A stretch of DNA of 64,000 nucleotides from Palsa-360 sp963719875 (GTDB lineage: Bacteria; Acidobacteriota; Terriglobia; Acidiferrales; UBA7541), in NCBI GenBank assembly GCA_963719875.1, contig CAVRDJ010000002.1, positions 2,542,001 to 2,606,000 of the forward strand. The letters run 5' to 3'. A program made the position numbers and the translations under genes. Of this stretch, positions 50,671 to 60,196 are shown in pieces. The notes beneath the pieces are model-generated. The model was not told where the DNA came from. It searched no databases and worked only from the letters and a program-made list of their open reading frames with translations. The stretch's first letter is position 1. Each line of letters begins with the position of its first letter.

Positions 50671-52900
50671 TCGTGCTCACCTCTTCCGTCATCGCTTCCA
50701 TCAAGATTTCCGGCGTCGCGGGAATTTGGCGCACGCAAATTCCCGTGGCGTTCTCGATGGCGTTGAGGATCGCCGGGGCCGGGCCATCCATCGGCAGTTC
50801 GCCGATGCCCTTTGCCCCGTGCGGGCCGAAGGGATAAGGCTGCTCTTCAAAAAATACCCGAATGGGAGGAATATCCGCGGCGGTCGGCATGATGTAGTTG
50901 GTCATCTGGCCGTTGGCCATGCGCCCCTCGCGCCAGACAACATTTTCATAGAGCGCCATGCCGATGGCCTGCGCCACGCCGCCCTCGATCTGTCCCGCGG
51001 CGAGCACGGGATGAATTACTTTTCCTACTTCCTGCACGGCGACAAAATCGGTGACGCGCGCCTCGAATGTAACCGTATCCACCGCGACTTCGGCCACGTA
51101 CACAGCCCACGCATAAGTGCCGTAGGCGTCGCCACTGTAGGTAGCGTCGTCCCAGTGCAAGCCGGGTGGAGGTTCATACTGGCTTCGTGAACGCAGCGGC
51201 CCGCGCGTTTCGATGTAACGCCGGCACGCGCGCACAAATTCATCCTCGGTGCACGCATCGCAGAGCAAGCCGCTTTCCAGTAATGTTCGTTTTAAGTCGA
51301 GCGCGGCGGCCTCAACCAGATTTCCGACAACCATCGCTGTGCGGGAAGCAACGGTCGGGCCGCTGTTCGGCACCGCGCCAGTATCCGGCTGCGCGATTTC
51401 GATGCGATCGTAGCCGATGCCGAGCGCGTCCGCCGCGATTTGCGAGAAGATCGTGTTCGTCCCCTGCCCGATCTCGGTGCTGGCGGCGAGAACGCGAACG
51501 TTTCCTTCCGCCGTCGCTTCGAGTTCCACGACGGATGCCAAATACACTTCTCCCGAGCCGGTAAACCCAGCCCCATGCATGAAGGAGGCAAATCCGATCC
51601 CGCGTTTGATAGTTGCGCCGGGATTTTCCCGCGCGAAACGCTCGCGCCTGGCGTGATAGTCGCTTTCCCGAAGCGCGCGATCGAGCAGGGCGTTGAAATT
51701 CACATCCTCGTGGATCAGTTGTCCGGTCGCGGTCGTCTCGCCTTTGCGAATAAAATTTCGCCGCCGAAATTCTTCCGGCGTAAGGCCTACGGCGCGCGCA
51801 ACCTGATCGAGGTGGCGCTCCACTGCGAAAATACTTTGCGGCGCGCCAAATCCGCGAAACGCGCCGTGCGGCGGAGCGTTCGTCGCCACGGCCCGCGATT
51901 GAACGCGGACGTTGGGGCAGAAATAAGGCCCCGCCGCGTGAATCGTTCCGCGCGAGAGCACCACGGATGAAAGGGTCGCGTACGCGCCGCCGTCAATCAC
52001 GAAATCGATGTCCATCGCCACCAGCTTGCCGTCGCGCGTGACGCCGGTGCGATGCCGCGTGCGCGAGGGATGGCGCTTGGTCGTCGCCACCATGTCTTCC
52101 GCGCGGTCGTAAATGATTTTCACGGGCTTCCCGGACTTCCACGCCAGAAGCGCCGCGTGCCCCGCGATCATCGATGGGTATTCTTCCTTGCCGCCGAATC
52201 CGCCGCCCGTCTCCGCTTGAATCACGCGAATTTTTTCCGCAGGAAAACCAAACAAAGTAACCAGCGCCTTGTGCACGTAATAGGGACACTGCAGCGATCC
52301 CCAAATCGTTACTCCGTCCGCGGGATTTGCCGCGGCGATCATGCCCTGGTTTTCGATGTAGAGTTGTTCCTGCGCCCCGGTGCGATATTCGTCCTCAACG
52401 ATAACGTCCGCCTTCGCCCACGCGGCATCCACGTCGCCTTTTTCCACGTGATACGCTTTGAAGACGTTATCCTCTCCAAAAATAACGGCCCGTTTCGCGA
52501 TGGAATCTTCGATCGAAAAGATTGTAGGAAGCGGTTCCACATCGATTTGCACCGCGCGGCGCGCCTCCTCGAGCAAATAACGATCCGCATGTGCCAGCAG
52601 GACGATCGCCTCTTCGGGATGATTGATCACTTCCGCGGCCAGGCACGGCTGATCGTGCTCGATCAATGCGATTTCGTTTTTTCCTGGGATATCGGCGGCG
52701 GTAACGACCGTGAATTCGCTCCACGGAATGCCGTCGTCGAAGCGAATGCCGCGGATGCGCCCTCGCGCGATGCTGCTGCGCACGGTCACGCCGTGCAGCA
52801 TTTCCGGAAAGGCGAGGTCGTCCACGTACTGGGCGCGGCCCGTCACTTTTTCCCGTCCCTCTTTTCGGATGACGGGATGCCCAAAGTATTTTTCTTCCAT
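50663..52900 (-). CDS. xdhA: Xanthine dehydrogenase, molybdopterin-binding subunit
   Basis: The 745-residue catalytic subunit shows an N-terminal domain with VTGRAQYVDDL, the MPT-contacting GGGFGGKEEYPS, AFRGFGAPQSIFAVE, GQGTNTIFSQIAADAL, and near the end GAKGIGELP, where Glu is the catalytic base. It hydroxylates hypoxanthine and xanthine to urate, although nicotinate- or aldehyde-type substrates cannot be excluded by eye. The ureide genes downstream support purines. It is the first gene of a seven-gene overlapping operon. Maturation proteins (XdhC-like chaperone) are not seen. Confidence 0.92.
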   Translation of the reverse strand: MEEKYFGHPVIRKEGREKVTGRAQYVDDLAFPEMLHGVTVRSSIARGRIRGIRFDDGIPWSEFTVVTAADIPGKNEIALIEHDQPCLAAEVINHPEEAIVLLAHADRYLLEEARRAVQIDVEPLPTIFSIEDSIAKRAVIFGEDNVFKAYHVEKGDVDAAWAKADVIVEDEYRTGAQEQLYIENQGMIAAANPADGVTIWGSLQCPYYVHKALVTLFGFPAEKIRVIQAETGGGFGGKEEYPSMIAGHAALLAWKSGKPVKIIYDRAEDMVATTKRHPSRTRHRTGVTRDGKLVAMDIDFVIDGGAYATLSSVVLSRGTIHAAGPYFCPNVRVQSRAVATNAPPHGAFRGFGAPQSIFAVERHLDQVARAVGLTPEEFRRRNFIRKGETTATGQLIHEDVNFNALLDRALRESDYHARRERFARENPGATIKRGIGFASFMHGAGFTGSGEVYLASVVELEATAEGNVRVLAASTEIGQGTNTIFSQIAADALGIGYDRIEIAQPDTGAVPNSGPTVASRTAMVVGNLVEAAALDLKRTLLESGLLCDACTEDEFVRACRRYIETRGPLRSRSQYEPPPGLHWDDATYSGDAYGTYAWAVYVAEVAVDTVTFEARVTDFVAVQEVGKVIHPVLAAGQIEGGVAQAIGMALYENVVWREGRMANGQMTNYIMPTAADIPPIRVFFEEQPYPFGPHGAKGIGELPMDGPAPAILNAIENATGICVRQIPATPEILMEAMTEEVSTIV

Positions 52901-52915
52901 ATTTTACCGGGGTTA

Positions 52916-52982
52916 TGTAGCGCCCGCCTTCAGGCGGGCAATTGCTTAAATCTGCGATGCCCGCCTGAAGGCGGGCGCTACA
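52916..52982. repeat. REP pair (BIME-like), type C
   Basis: Perfect 25-bp inverted arms (52916-52940 and 52958-52982) are identical to the REPs flanking the RAYT transposase. The pair separates guaD from the xdhA operon. Confidence 0.9.
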
Positions 52983-53039
52983 TAGTCTTCTGGACCCTTT
53001 AAGAATAGAAACGTCACGCCGACCCGCGGTTCCCGATTT

Positions 53040-53507
53040 TCAATACCGGATCCGGTCGCTTTTTCTCGCCCATTCGCGAAACGGTTCAAGCCCCGCTTCC
53101 CGCATCATCGGCTCGAACGGAATCCTACGCTCGCGGGGCGGGCGCTTCAATTCTTCGTAGATGAAGGAATCGTCAAACCCGGCTTCGGCGGCATCGCTCG
53201 CGGTGGCCGCAAAATAGACCCGGTCCGGCCGCGCCCAATAGATGGCGCCGAGGCACATCGGACAGGGCTCGCAACTGGTGTAAATTTCGCAGCCGGTCAG
53301 CTGAAACGTGCCCAGCGCTCGGCAGGCTTCGCGAATGGCGATCACTTCCGCGTGCGCCGTGGGATCGTTCGCGGAGGTGACTAAATTTGTGCCGGTCGCG
53401 ATGACGCGCCCATCCTTCATCACCATCGCGCCAAACGGCCCGCCCCGGCCCGAGCGGACATTGTCCACCGCTCGCTGAATCGCCTCTTGCATGAAGGAGT
53501 TGTTCAT
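53040..53507 (-). CDS. guaD: Guanine deaminase (cytidine-deaminase fold)
   Basis: This 155-residue enzyme has the zinc site of the deaminase superfamily: TAHAEVIAI and CEPCPMCLGAIYWARP. The later FDDSFIYEEL and the C-terminal REWARKSD resemble GuaD of Bacillus, where the swapped C-terminus closes the active site. It would convert guanine to xanthine, feeding the adjacent xanthine dehydrogenase. The Met at 53507 is preferred, because upstream residues are not conserved-looking. tRNA adenosine deaminase is a less likely alternative in this context. Confidence 0.85.
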   Translation of the reverse strand: MNNSFMQEAIQRAVDNVRSGRGGPFGAMVMKDGRVIATGTNLVTSANDPTAHAEVIAIREACRALGTFQLTGCEIYTSCEPCPMCLGAIYWARPDRVYFAATASDAAEAGFDDSFIYEELKRPPRERRIPFEPMMREAGLEPFREWARKSDRIRY

Positions 53508-53877
53508 ACCGCGTAACGCGCCCCCAGCGCACACCCTGCAAATTGTACCGGAAAAGCCGGCCCTGCCGTTTACAGTTTTGTGATGTGCCCGATCGGATTT
53601 ACGCATTGCCATCTTCGATTGGACTTTCGCAGATTTGTATGTAAAATTATTATTTGGTGTGGGGTTCTTCAGTAATCAGCGTGAGTGGTTGCGTCACCAA
53701 AGCGCCCAGCGCCTCCGGCTTGGGACCCACGTCGGCCGCCAAATGGAAGCCATTCACGCCTGGCGTGGCCCTCTCGAAGAAAATTCTCGACTTTGGTTTG
53801 GGCAGATCAGGCCGTTTGTCTCGGAATGCTGACACTGCGCGTGTGTCACGCTGGAAGGACCAGAGGGAGGAAGCCTG
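53508..53877. other. Intergenic leader upstream of pntAA
   Basis: About 370 bases hold a good promoter (53619-53647) and a leader of some 230 bases. A 74-codon frame ends over the pntAA start codon but looks like chance. No riboswitch or attenuator structure was recognised. Confidence 0.45.
53619..53647 (+). promoter_or_regulatory. Probable sigma-70 promoter of the pnt operon
   Basis: TTGGAC (53619-53624) and TAAAAT (53642-53647) are 17 bases apart, each matching five of six consensus bases. It is the best promoter match in the window and lies 230 bases before pntAA. Confidence 0.6.
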
Positions 53878-55062
53878 ATGATTGTCGGTGTTCCCCGAGA
53901 AACGTATCCGGGGGAGCGGCGCGTGGCGCTCGTGCCCATCGTCATTCCCAATCTTTCGAAGGCAGGCCTGGAAGTCATTGTCGAAGCCGGCGCGGGCGCC
54001 GCTGCGGGCTTTCCGGACGCCGAATACGCCGCCAAGGGCGCGAAGGTTATTGTAGACAGGGCTCAAGTATTCGCGGCCGCGGACATCATCGTTCAAATGC
54101 TTTGCTACGGGTCGAATGACCAGACGGGCCGCGCCGATTTGCCGCTGTTTCGCCGCAACCAGGTTCTGATCGGATTCCTGCGCCCCATCGGGTCTCTCGT
54201 TACGGTTCAAGAGATCGCGGATGCAGGCGTGACTTCTTTTTCCGTGGAATTGATGCCCAGATCGACCAGGGCGCAAAGCATGGACGCGCTTTCTTCCATG
54301 GGCACCATCTGCGGCTACAAAGCCGTCCTGATCGCTGCCGACACGCTTCCGAAAATTCTCCCCATGCTGACAACGGCTGCGGGCACGATCACTCCCGCGC
54401 GCGTCCTGGTCATCGGCGCAGGCGTGGCCGGGTTGCAAGCCATCGCCACGGCGCGCAGGCTGGGAGCGGTGGTCTCCGCCTACGATTTGCGTCCCGCGGC
54501 CAAGGAGCAGGTGCACAGCCTTGGGGCGCGTTTTGTAGAACTTCCCCTGGAAGCCAAGGACGCGCAGGACGCCAGCGGGTATGCCAAGGCGCAGGACGAG
54601 GAATTCTACCGGCGGCAGCGCGAATTGCTGGGCAAGGTTGTCTCCGAGAGCGACATTGTCATCACGGCCGCCGTGGTTCCGGGAAAGAAGTCACCCGTGC
54701 TGGTGACGGCGGAAATGGTCAAGGGCATGGCGCCGGGCTCGGTCATTGTCGACTTGGCCGCCGAGCGCGGAGGCAACTGCGAACTCTCGAAAGCCGGCGA
54801 AAAAATCGTCGCTCACGGCGTCACCATCATCGGATATTTCAACTTCGCATCGACTGTGCCGCATCACGCCAGCCAAATGTACGCGCGCAACATCGCGGCG
54901 TTCCTCAATTTGCTGGTGAAGGACGGCAAGTTTCAGTTCAACCAGCAGGATGACATTATTCAGAGCACGCTGCTGACGCAGGCAGGGGAAATCGTTCATC
55001 CCCGCGTGCGCGAATATTTCTCGCTCCCGCCTCTCGTGGCCCAGCAGAAGGAGACCGCCTAG
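53878..55062 (+). CDS. pntAA: NAD(P) transhydrogenase alpha subunit, part 1
   Basis: The 394-residue soluble domain I protein belongs to the AlaDH/PNT family. MIVGVPRETYPGERRVALVP is the N-terminal signature, and VLVIGAGVAGLQAIATARRLGAVV is the NAD-binding Rossmann motif with AYDLRPAAKEQ following. It binds NADH in the proton-translocating transhydrogenase. GGAGGAAG five bases before the ATG is a strong ribosome site. pntAB follows after two bases, in the split alpha arrangement common outside enterobacteria. Confidence 0.95.
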   Translation: MIVGVPRETYPGERRVALVPIVIPNLSKAGLEVIVEAGAGAAAGFPDAEYAAKGAKVIVDRAQVFAAADIIVQMLCYGSNDQTGRADLPLFRRNQVLIGFLRPIGSLVTVQEIADAGVTSFSVELMPRSTRAQSMDALSSMGTICGYKAVLIAADTLPKILPMLTTAAGTITPARVLVIGAGVAGLQAIATARRLGAVVSAYDLRPAAKEQVHSLGARFVELPLEAKDAQDASGYAKAQDEEFYRRQRELLGKVVSESDIVITAAVVPGKKSPVLVTAEMVKGMAPGSVIVDLAAERGGNCELSKAGEKIVAHGVTIIGYFNFASTVPHHASQMYARNIAAFLNLLVKDGKFQFNQQDDIIQSTLLTQAGEIVHPRVREYFSLPPLVAQQKETA

Positions 55063-55064
55063 CG

Positions 55065-55361
55065 ATGAAAATGGATCTGATAACCAGCCTCTACGTGTTC
55101 ATGTTGGCCGCGATTGTCGGCCTGGAAATCATTCGCCGCGTGTCGCCGCTCCTGCACACGCCGCTGATGTCGCTGACGAATGCGCTCGACGCGATCGCCG
55201 TTGTCGGAGCGATCCTCCTGGCGGGCGAGCACAAAACCACGCTCTCCACCGTGCTTGGCACCATCGCCATCGTCGCCGCGACCAGCAACGTCGTGGGCGG
55301 CTTCTTCATCACCGACCGCATGCTAAAGATGTTCAAAGCGAGCCGCAGCCCGAAACCATGA
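55065..55361 (+). CDS. pntAB: NAD(P) transhydrogenase alpha subunit, part 2
   Basis: This 98-residue membrane protein has three to four helices, with PLMSLTNALDAIAVVGAILL and AATSNVVGGFFITDRML typical of the alpha-2 membrane domain. It forms half of the proton channel with PntB. It overlaps pntB by four bases (ATGA) and follows pntAA immediately. Confidence 0.93.
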   Translation: MKMDLITSLYVFMLAAIVGLEIIRRVSPLLHTPLMSLTNALDAIAVVGAILLAGEHKTTLSTVLGTIAIVAATSNVVGGFFITDRMLKMFKASRSPKP

Positions 55362-56755
55362 CTCCATTCCCGATGGATTCCATTATCGAACTGACGTACC
55401 TCATTGCCACGGCTCTATTCGTGATGTCTCTCAAGTGGATGAGCTCTCCGACAACGGCGCGCCGCGGCGTCTGGGCGGGGGAACTCGGCATGCTCCTCGC
55501 CATCGTGGGAACTTTGCTCAACCGCAGCATCGTGGACTACAAATGGGTTGCGATCGCGCTGGTGCTCGGCACCATCATTGGCGTTCCCCTCGGCAAAGTG
55601 CAGATGACGGCGGTCCCGCAGCGGACGGCGCTCAGCCACGCTTTTGGAGCCTGTTGCGTCACGTTGGTTGGCACGGCGGAATTTTATCTGCGCGCGCCCG
55701 CGGTGCCCAAGTTCATGATGTCCGTTTTATCGATGGAGGTGATTCTCGGCTCGCTCACGTTTACGGGCAGCCTGATGGCCGCCGGAAAGCTGCAGGAAAT
55801 CCTGCCGCAGCGCCCGATCATCTTCAAAGGTCAAAACTTCTTCAACCTCGGAATGCTCCTCGTCGCTATCGGCATGGCCGTTTACCTGGTGTTTCATCCG
55901 GATCACACCTACTTATTCCCGGCGCTCCTCGCGATCCCGCTGCTGTTCGGTGTGATGATGATTATCCCCATCGGCGGCGCGGACATGCCCACGGTAATTT
56001 CGCTGCTCAACGCGTACGCCGGGCTTTCCGCCTCGGCGATGGGTTTTGTGCTCGATAGCAAGCTGCTGATCGTCGCGGGTGCTTTGGACGGCGCTTCCGG
56101 TTTGATTCTCTCCGTCAACATGTCCAAGGCCATGAACCGCTCGTTCTCGAACGTGCTGTTTGGCGGGTTTGGACAGGAACAGACGGCCGCAAAGGGCGCG
56201 AAAGAAGCGCGGCCGGTTCGCAGCGCTTCGCCGGAAGAAGCGGCGGAAATTCTCGCCGTGGCCAGCAAGGTGGTCATCGTGCCCGGTTACGGGATGGCCG
56301 TGGCGCAGGCGCAGCACAAAGTCCGCGAACTCTACGACAACCTGACCAAACGCGGCATCGACGTGAAGTTTGCGATTCACCCGGTCGCGGGCCGCATGCC
56401 AGGCCATATGAACGTGCTGCTCGCCGAAGCGGACATCCCCTACGACAAGTTGCTCGACATGGACGAGATCAACGGCGAATTTCCGCAGACCGACGTGGCC
56501 CTGATCATCGGCGCGAACGACGTCACGAACCCCGCCGCGCGCACCGACACTTCGAGCCCCATCTTCGGCATGCCAATCCTGGATGTGGACAAAGCGCGCA
56601 CGGTAATGGTCATCAAGCGCAGCATGGCCGCCGGATTCGCCGGAATCGATAACCCGCTCTACTACTTCGACAAAACCCTGATGCTCTTCGGCGACGCCAA
56701 GGGATTCGTGGGCTCCATCGTCCGCGAACTCTCCGGCAGCGGCAGCCACGGATAA
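55358..56755 (+). CDS. pntB: NAD(P) transhydrogenase beta subunit
   Basis: The 465-residue protein has an N-terminal membrane domain of about nine helices and a C-terminal NADP-binding domain. VIVPGYGMAVAQAQHKVREL is the nucleotide loop, AIHPVAGRMPGHMNVLLAEA and LIIGANDVTNPAAR follow, and VIKRSMAAGFAGIDNPLYY near the end is also diagnostic. With PntAA and PntAB it makes NADPH from NADH using the proton gradient. Confidence 0.96.
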   Translation: MTPFPMDSIIELTYLIATALFVMSLKWMSSPTTARRGVWAGELGMLLAIVGTLLNRSIVDYKWVAIALVLGTIIGVPLGKVQMTAVPQRTALSHAFGACCVTLVGTAEFYLRAPAVPKFMMSVLSMEVILGSLTFTGSLMAAGKLQEILPQRPIIFKGQNFFNLGMLLVAIGMAVYLVFHPDHTYLFPALLAIPLLFGVMMIIPIGGADMPTVISLLNAYAGLSASAMGFVLDSKLLIVAGALDGASGLILSVNMSKAMNRSFSNVLFGGFGQEQTAAKGAKEARPVRSASPEEAAEILAVASKVVIVPGYGMAVAQAQHKVRELYDNLTKRGIDVKFAIHPVAGRMPGHMNVLLAEADIPYDKLLDMDEINGEFPQTDVALIIGANDVTNPAARTDTSSPIFGMPILDVDKARTVMVIKRSMAAGFAGIDNPLYYFDKTLMLFGDAKGFVGSIVRELSGSGSHG

Positions 56756-57235
56756 AGGCGATTCTGGCAGTGTACCCGCGTCGCTAGGAAAGGATTTGGG
56801 TAAAGCTTTAGCCCGCATTTCTCACAAGCTGCAATGACGTCAGCTAGGAAGATCTCCTCTTCCTCAAACCTGCGGAGAGATTCTTCGGGGCACAAACCGC
56901 CCCTCAGAATGACACACTGCTTCAAGTTGTCATTCTGAGCGAAGCGAAGAATCTCTCTGAATCCCGCAATACACGAGAACCATGACCCGAACTGGTGAGA
57001 AATACGGGTTAGCTACGAGTATTTATTGGGATGTGGGTTCGCTACAACCGGTTCTATTTCTAGAGTGCACAAATTTGCGTGTAAGTGGAGCATGTGTTAC
57101 ACAAACCAGTAACCCCCCCACTTCAGCTTTACCTTAACCGCACGCAAAAACCAGTAGTTAGAGAGGGGAAGCACTTGGCATGCAAAATGCCCATCGACGA
57201 TAGATGCCCATGGCGCTCCAAATTGGGGTCACACC
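56756..57235. other. Long intergenic region after pntB
   Basis: About 480 bases contain the SERSEES-type inverted repeat (56874-56957) and an AT-richer stretch before the next small gene. No gene or terminator with a clear T run was seen. Confidence 0.45.
56874..56957. repeat. Inverted repeat of SERSEES type (diverged)
   Basis: The right arm TGTCATTCTGAGCGAAGCGA plus AGAATCTCT (56928-56956) is mirrored by AGAGATTCTTCG ... CTCAGAATGACA on the left with a GGGCACAAACCGCCC insert. It is the same family as 5669-5749. Confidence 0.75.
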
Positions 57236-57586
57236 ATGACGTTCCACTGCCTGTTAGCGGTACTCTCCCTCTGCGGTGCGTTGCGGGATCGCCCGGTCAT
57301 GGCGCTGGCTGGTGTACATGCGGCGGTTGCATCCTGGGATGGGATTGAGACACGCCAGGGAATCAAAGCCGGATGGGGAGAGGCTGATCCTCTCGGCCGG
57401 CCATTTGTTCACAATAACGCGACGATGATAGCGGCAGGGATTGCGGAAGTTGCCGGCTGCGCCATTATTGCGCACAAGATGAGGCAATCGCGACATCGAG
57501 TGCTTCGGGACACGTGGTTTTTTTGGCAGTCTGTGCCGACCGTAGCGCACATTGTGAGCGCTTCAGCTTGGGTAAGAGTGAGGTAG
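57236..57586 (+). CDS. Small hypothetical membrane protein
   Basis: This 116-residue protein has two or three hydrophobic segments (FHCLLAVLSLCGAL, ATMIAAGIAEVAGCAIIAHKM) and a central stretch DGIETRQGIKAGWGEADPLG followed by RPF. That shape is reminiscent of small acidobacterial membrane proteins with a D/E..DP..RP motif, but I cannot name a family. It stands alone. Coding is only moderately supported. Confidence 0.5.
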   Translation: MTFHCLLAVLSLCGALRDRPVMALAGVHAAVASWDGIETRQGIKAGWGEADPLGRPFVHNNATMIAAGIAEVAGCAIIAHKMRQSRHRVLRDTWFFWQSVPTVAHIVSASAWVRVR

Positions 57587-57715
57587 GCAAATCCAAATTT
57601 TGGCGTCATTCCATACAGACCAATGAACTGGCCGGAGCTCTGCTCCCCGCACGATTACGGATTATCAAAAATTTATCCGCCAAATTGAACAACCACATGC
57701 CTTTCAGCTCGGCGA

Positions 57716-59152
57716 TCAAGTTGCCGTGGATGTTTTTTCCGGCATCTTGGCCGGCGGATGCCCGCTGACTGCCGCGCCGGCGTCCGGTTCAAGGAAGAAA
57801 CAGTCCAGCGTCGCCAGCACGCTCAAGACAGCGACGATCAGGAACGCCACGTGAAACTCCTTTGTCGTTGGCGCTCCCGCGGAATTTCCATCTAGATATC
57901 CGGCCAGCCGCAGCGCGATCGCGCCCACCGCCACGCCCATGCCCATCGACATTTGCGTGATCATGCTGAAAAAGCTGGTGGCGTTACTCATGTCCGGCTT
58001 GGTGATGTCCGCAAAGGCAAGAGTGCCCACCGCCGTAAACTGCATCGAACGCGACAGGCCGTTCAGAAACAATACCAAGAGTACGATGATCCTCGCGGTC
58101 TGCGGCAGCAACAGGGCGCAACTCGCCGTCAAGATCGCGTTCAGCATCCCATTCGTCGTCAGCACCGTGCGAAACCCGAACCGCCGCAGAACAGGCGTCA
58201 CCACGGATTTCATCAGCAAATTGCCCGTGAACAGCCCCAGCATCAGCAGGCCCGACTGAAACGCGTTCAATCCAAAGCCGACCTGGAACATAAGGGGCAA
58301 GAGAAAAGGCGAAACGCTGATCGCGATGCGGAAGAGAGAGCCTCCCTGCAGCGTGATCGCGAACGACTTGATCTTGAGAAGATCGAGATTCAAAAGCGGC
58401 GCGGGCGTTCGCAGGAAATGAAGCACGGAGAACAGGCCCAGGACGCATCCGGCGGCGAGATACGCGGCCGTGGGCTTCCATTGCGCGCCCTCGCGTCCCG
58501 CCAGCTCCATGCCATAGACAAAGCTCACGCAGGCCGAGGCGCTCAGCACAAATCCGAGCCAGTCGAACGCCTTGACATGGTCTTCCTTCAGGTTCGGGAT
58601 AATCCGTGACGAAAGGGCCATGCCGATGATGCCCAGCGGCACGTTCAGGAAAAAGATCCAATGCCAGGAAGCGTACGTCGTGATGAACCCGCCGACCGGC
58701 GGCCCTACGACGGGGGCGATGAGCCCCGGCCAGGTGATGAACGTGATGGCGTCGATCAAATTGTGCTTTTCCGTCGTGCGGAGAACGACCAGCCTCCCGA
58801 CGGGCACCATCATGGCGCCGCCGATCCCCTGGATTACGCGTGCCCCGGTGAACGTCAAAATCCCATGGCTCAATCCGCAAAGAATCGAAGACACGGTAAA
58901 AATCGCGATGGCGGAAACGAAAACCGTCCGCGCGCCAACCCGGTCCGCCATCCATCCGCTGATCGGAATGAATACCGCCAGCATCAGCAAATAAGCAGTC
59001 ATTCCAATGTTCAAATCGACCGGACTTACGTGGAATGATTTTCCCATGTCGGGCAGCGCCGTCGCGATGACGGTCCCGTCCAGGTTTTCCATGAAGAAGG
59101 CGGTGGCAACCAGAATCGAAATCGCTGTGGTTTTTGCGAAGGGAGAGGCCAT
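57716..59152 (-). CDS. MFS transporter, DHA2 (EmrB/QacA) family
   Basis: The 478-residue protein has about fourteen membrane helices. FFMENLDGTVIATALPDMGK is the DHA2 N-terminal motif, GWMADRVGARTVF is MFS motif A, and FTGARVIQGIGGAMMVPVGR is motif B/C-like. TWPGLIAPVVGPPVGGFITT is the antiporter motif C. It likely exports drugs or other small hydrophobic compounds in exchange for protons. No regulator or membrane-fusion partner is adjacent. Confidence 0.92.
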   Translation of the reverse strand: MASPFAKTTAISILVATAFFMENLDGTVIATALPDMGKSFHVSPVDLNIGMTAYLLMLAVFIPISGWMADRVGARTVFVSAIAIFTVSSILCGLSHGILTFTGARVIQGIGGAMMVPVGRLVVLRTTEKHNLIDAITFITWPGLIAPVVGPPVGGFITTYASWHWIFFLNVPLGIIGMALSSRIIPNLKEDHVKAFDWLGFVLSASACVSFVYGMELAGREGAQWKPTAAYLAAGCVLGLFSVLHFLRTPAPLLNLDLLKIKSFAITLQGGSLFRIAISVSPFLLPLMFQVGFGLNAFQSGLLMLGLFTGNLLMKSVVTPVLRRFGFRTVLTTNGMLNAILTASCALLLPQTARIIVLLVLFLNGLSRSMQFTAVGTLAFADITKPDMSNATSFFSMITQMSMGMGVAVGAIALRLAGYLDGNSAGAPTTKEFHVAFLIVAVLSVLATLDCFFLEPDAGAAVSGHPPAKMPEKTSTAT

Positions 59153-59239
59153 TATTTTATGTTCCCCGCGCGATTTTCAGTGCCGGTCATTGCAATCGCA
59201 GGTGGGTGACGGCGGCACGCGGTCCTGCCGGGGAACTCC

Positions 59240-60082
59240 CTATTTTGCATTGGCAACATCGGGCAGTGGAATGGCCTCAGTCGGAAACTTCATGGGGTAG
59301 GGCTGGTTCGGATAGACTTTGTCCTTCTTGGCTTTCAGGTCCATCAGGATCTTGTCCTCGCAGGCGATGTCTTCCTTGAGCGACCAATCCGGACGCAGCT
59401 TGTAGACGATCGTCGACGACCAGGGTCGCGTGTACGTTTTCGGGTCTTCGAAGGTGAGCGTGTTCTCGAGTGTGTCATGATCCACGCGGTGAATGCGCTC
59501 GACGACATGCAACGCATCGCTGTGCGGATGCCCTGCGGTGTCCAGCCAACTCTTGTCGGTCAGCCCCACGATGTCCACGACGAGCGTAGCGCCTTCCCAA
59601 TGGCCGATGGAATGCCCCATCCAGGAGGGGTCCAGGTCCTCCGGGTGGCCGCGCCCGTCTGTCCAGATTTGCTCAATGGAATTGCCCGTTTCGAACAGCA
59701 CCAGCACGCGGCCTTTGCTCTGCAAAATTTCGAACGGGCCAACGTGGTTCATCAGGCGGGGCAGGCCGTACGGTGCGCAACTGGTCAGGTAGGGGTCCAT
59801 ATTGTCGTCATTGGCGCGGCCGAGCGGCCCTGTTCCGCAACCTACGAGTTCGCAGCGCTTGGCGGCCCATGGCTGCATCGGAGGGGGCGCCTCGGGAGAG
59901 AAGTTGTACGGCAAGAAGCCCTTGGGTGTTCTCGGCGGGGACCAGATTCCGGTCAGGTCGGGTGTCGGTGCTGTCGCTTGTGGGTGCGCCGCGCGAAGCT
60001 CAGGCGCAATCTTAGGCAACAATCCGAGAGAAACGGCAAACACCGCTGCTGCCAGCACTGAACGCAATACGTACAATTTCAT
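59240..60082 (-). CDS. Secreted protein of unknown function
   Basis: The 280-residue precursor has a signal peptide (VLAAAVFAVSLGLLP). The mature part starts with TPDLTGIWSPPRTPKGF and carries SIEQIWTDGRGHPEDLDPSW, then GHSIGHWEGATLVVDIVGL and VVERIHRVDHDTLENTLTF. This DLTGIW...HPEDL pattern recurs in large paralogous families of exported acidobacterial proteins of unknown role. Three Cys residues may form a disulfide. It is followed at 114 bases by a DUF6152 gene on the same strand. Confidence 0.75.
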   Translation of the reverse strand: MKLYVLRSVLAAAVFAVSLGLLPKIAPELRAAHPQATAPTPDLTGIWSPPRTPKGFLPYNFSPEAPPPMQPWAAKRCELVGCGTGPLGRANDDNMDPYLTSCAPYGLPRLMNHVGPFEILQSKGRVLVLFETGNSIEQIWTDGRGHPEDLDPSWMGHSIGHWEGATLVVDIVGLTDKSWLDTAGHPHSDALHVVERIHRVDHDTLENTLTFEDPKTYTRPWSSTIVYKLRPDWSLKEDIACEDKILMDLKAKKDKVYPNQPYPMKFPTEAIPLPDVANAK

Positions 60083-60196
60083 TCGAAAGACCCTGTCCTT
60101 CAGGATTCACTCACCGCTGGGAAATTTCATGTCTCTCGGCACGTTCTGTTGATCCTCGGCGGCTCTGCGGGCGAATCGACCAAATTCCGGCCGCGG

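Noticed and set aside
53654..53878. 74-codon leader frame ending over the pntAA ATG
   Set aside because: The TGATG overlap is suggestive of coupling, but the composition is not protein-like and pntAA has its own strong ribosome site.
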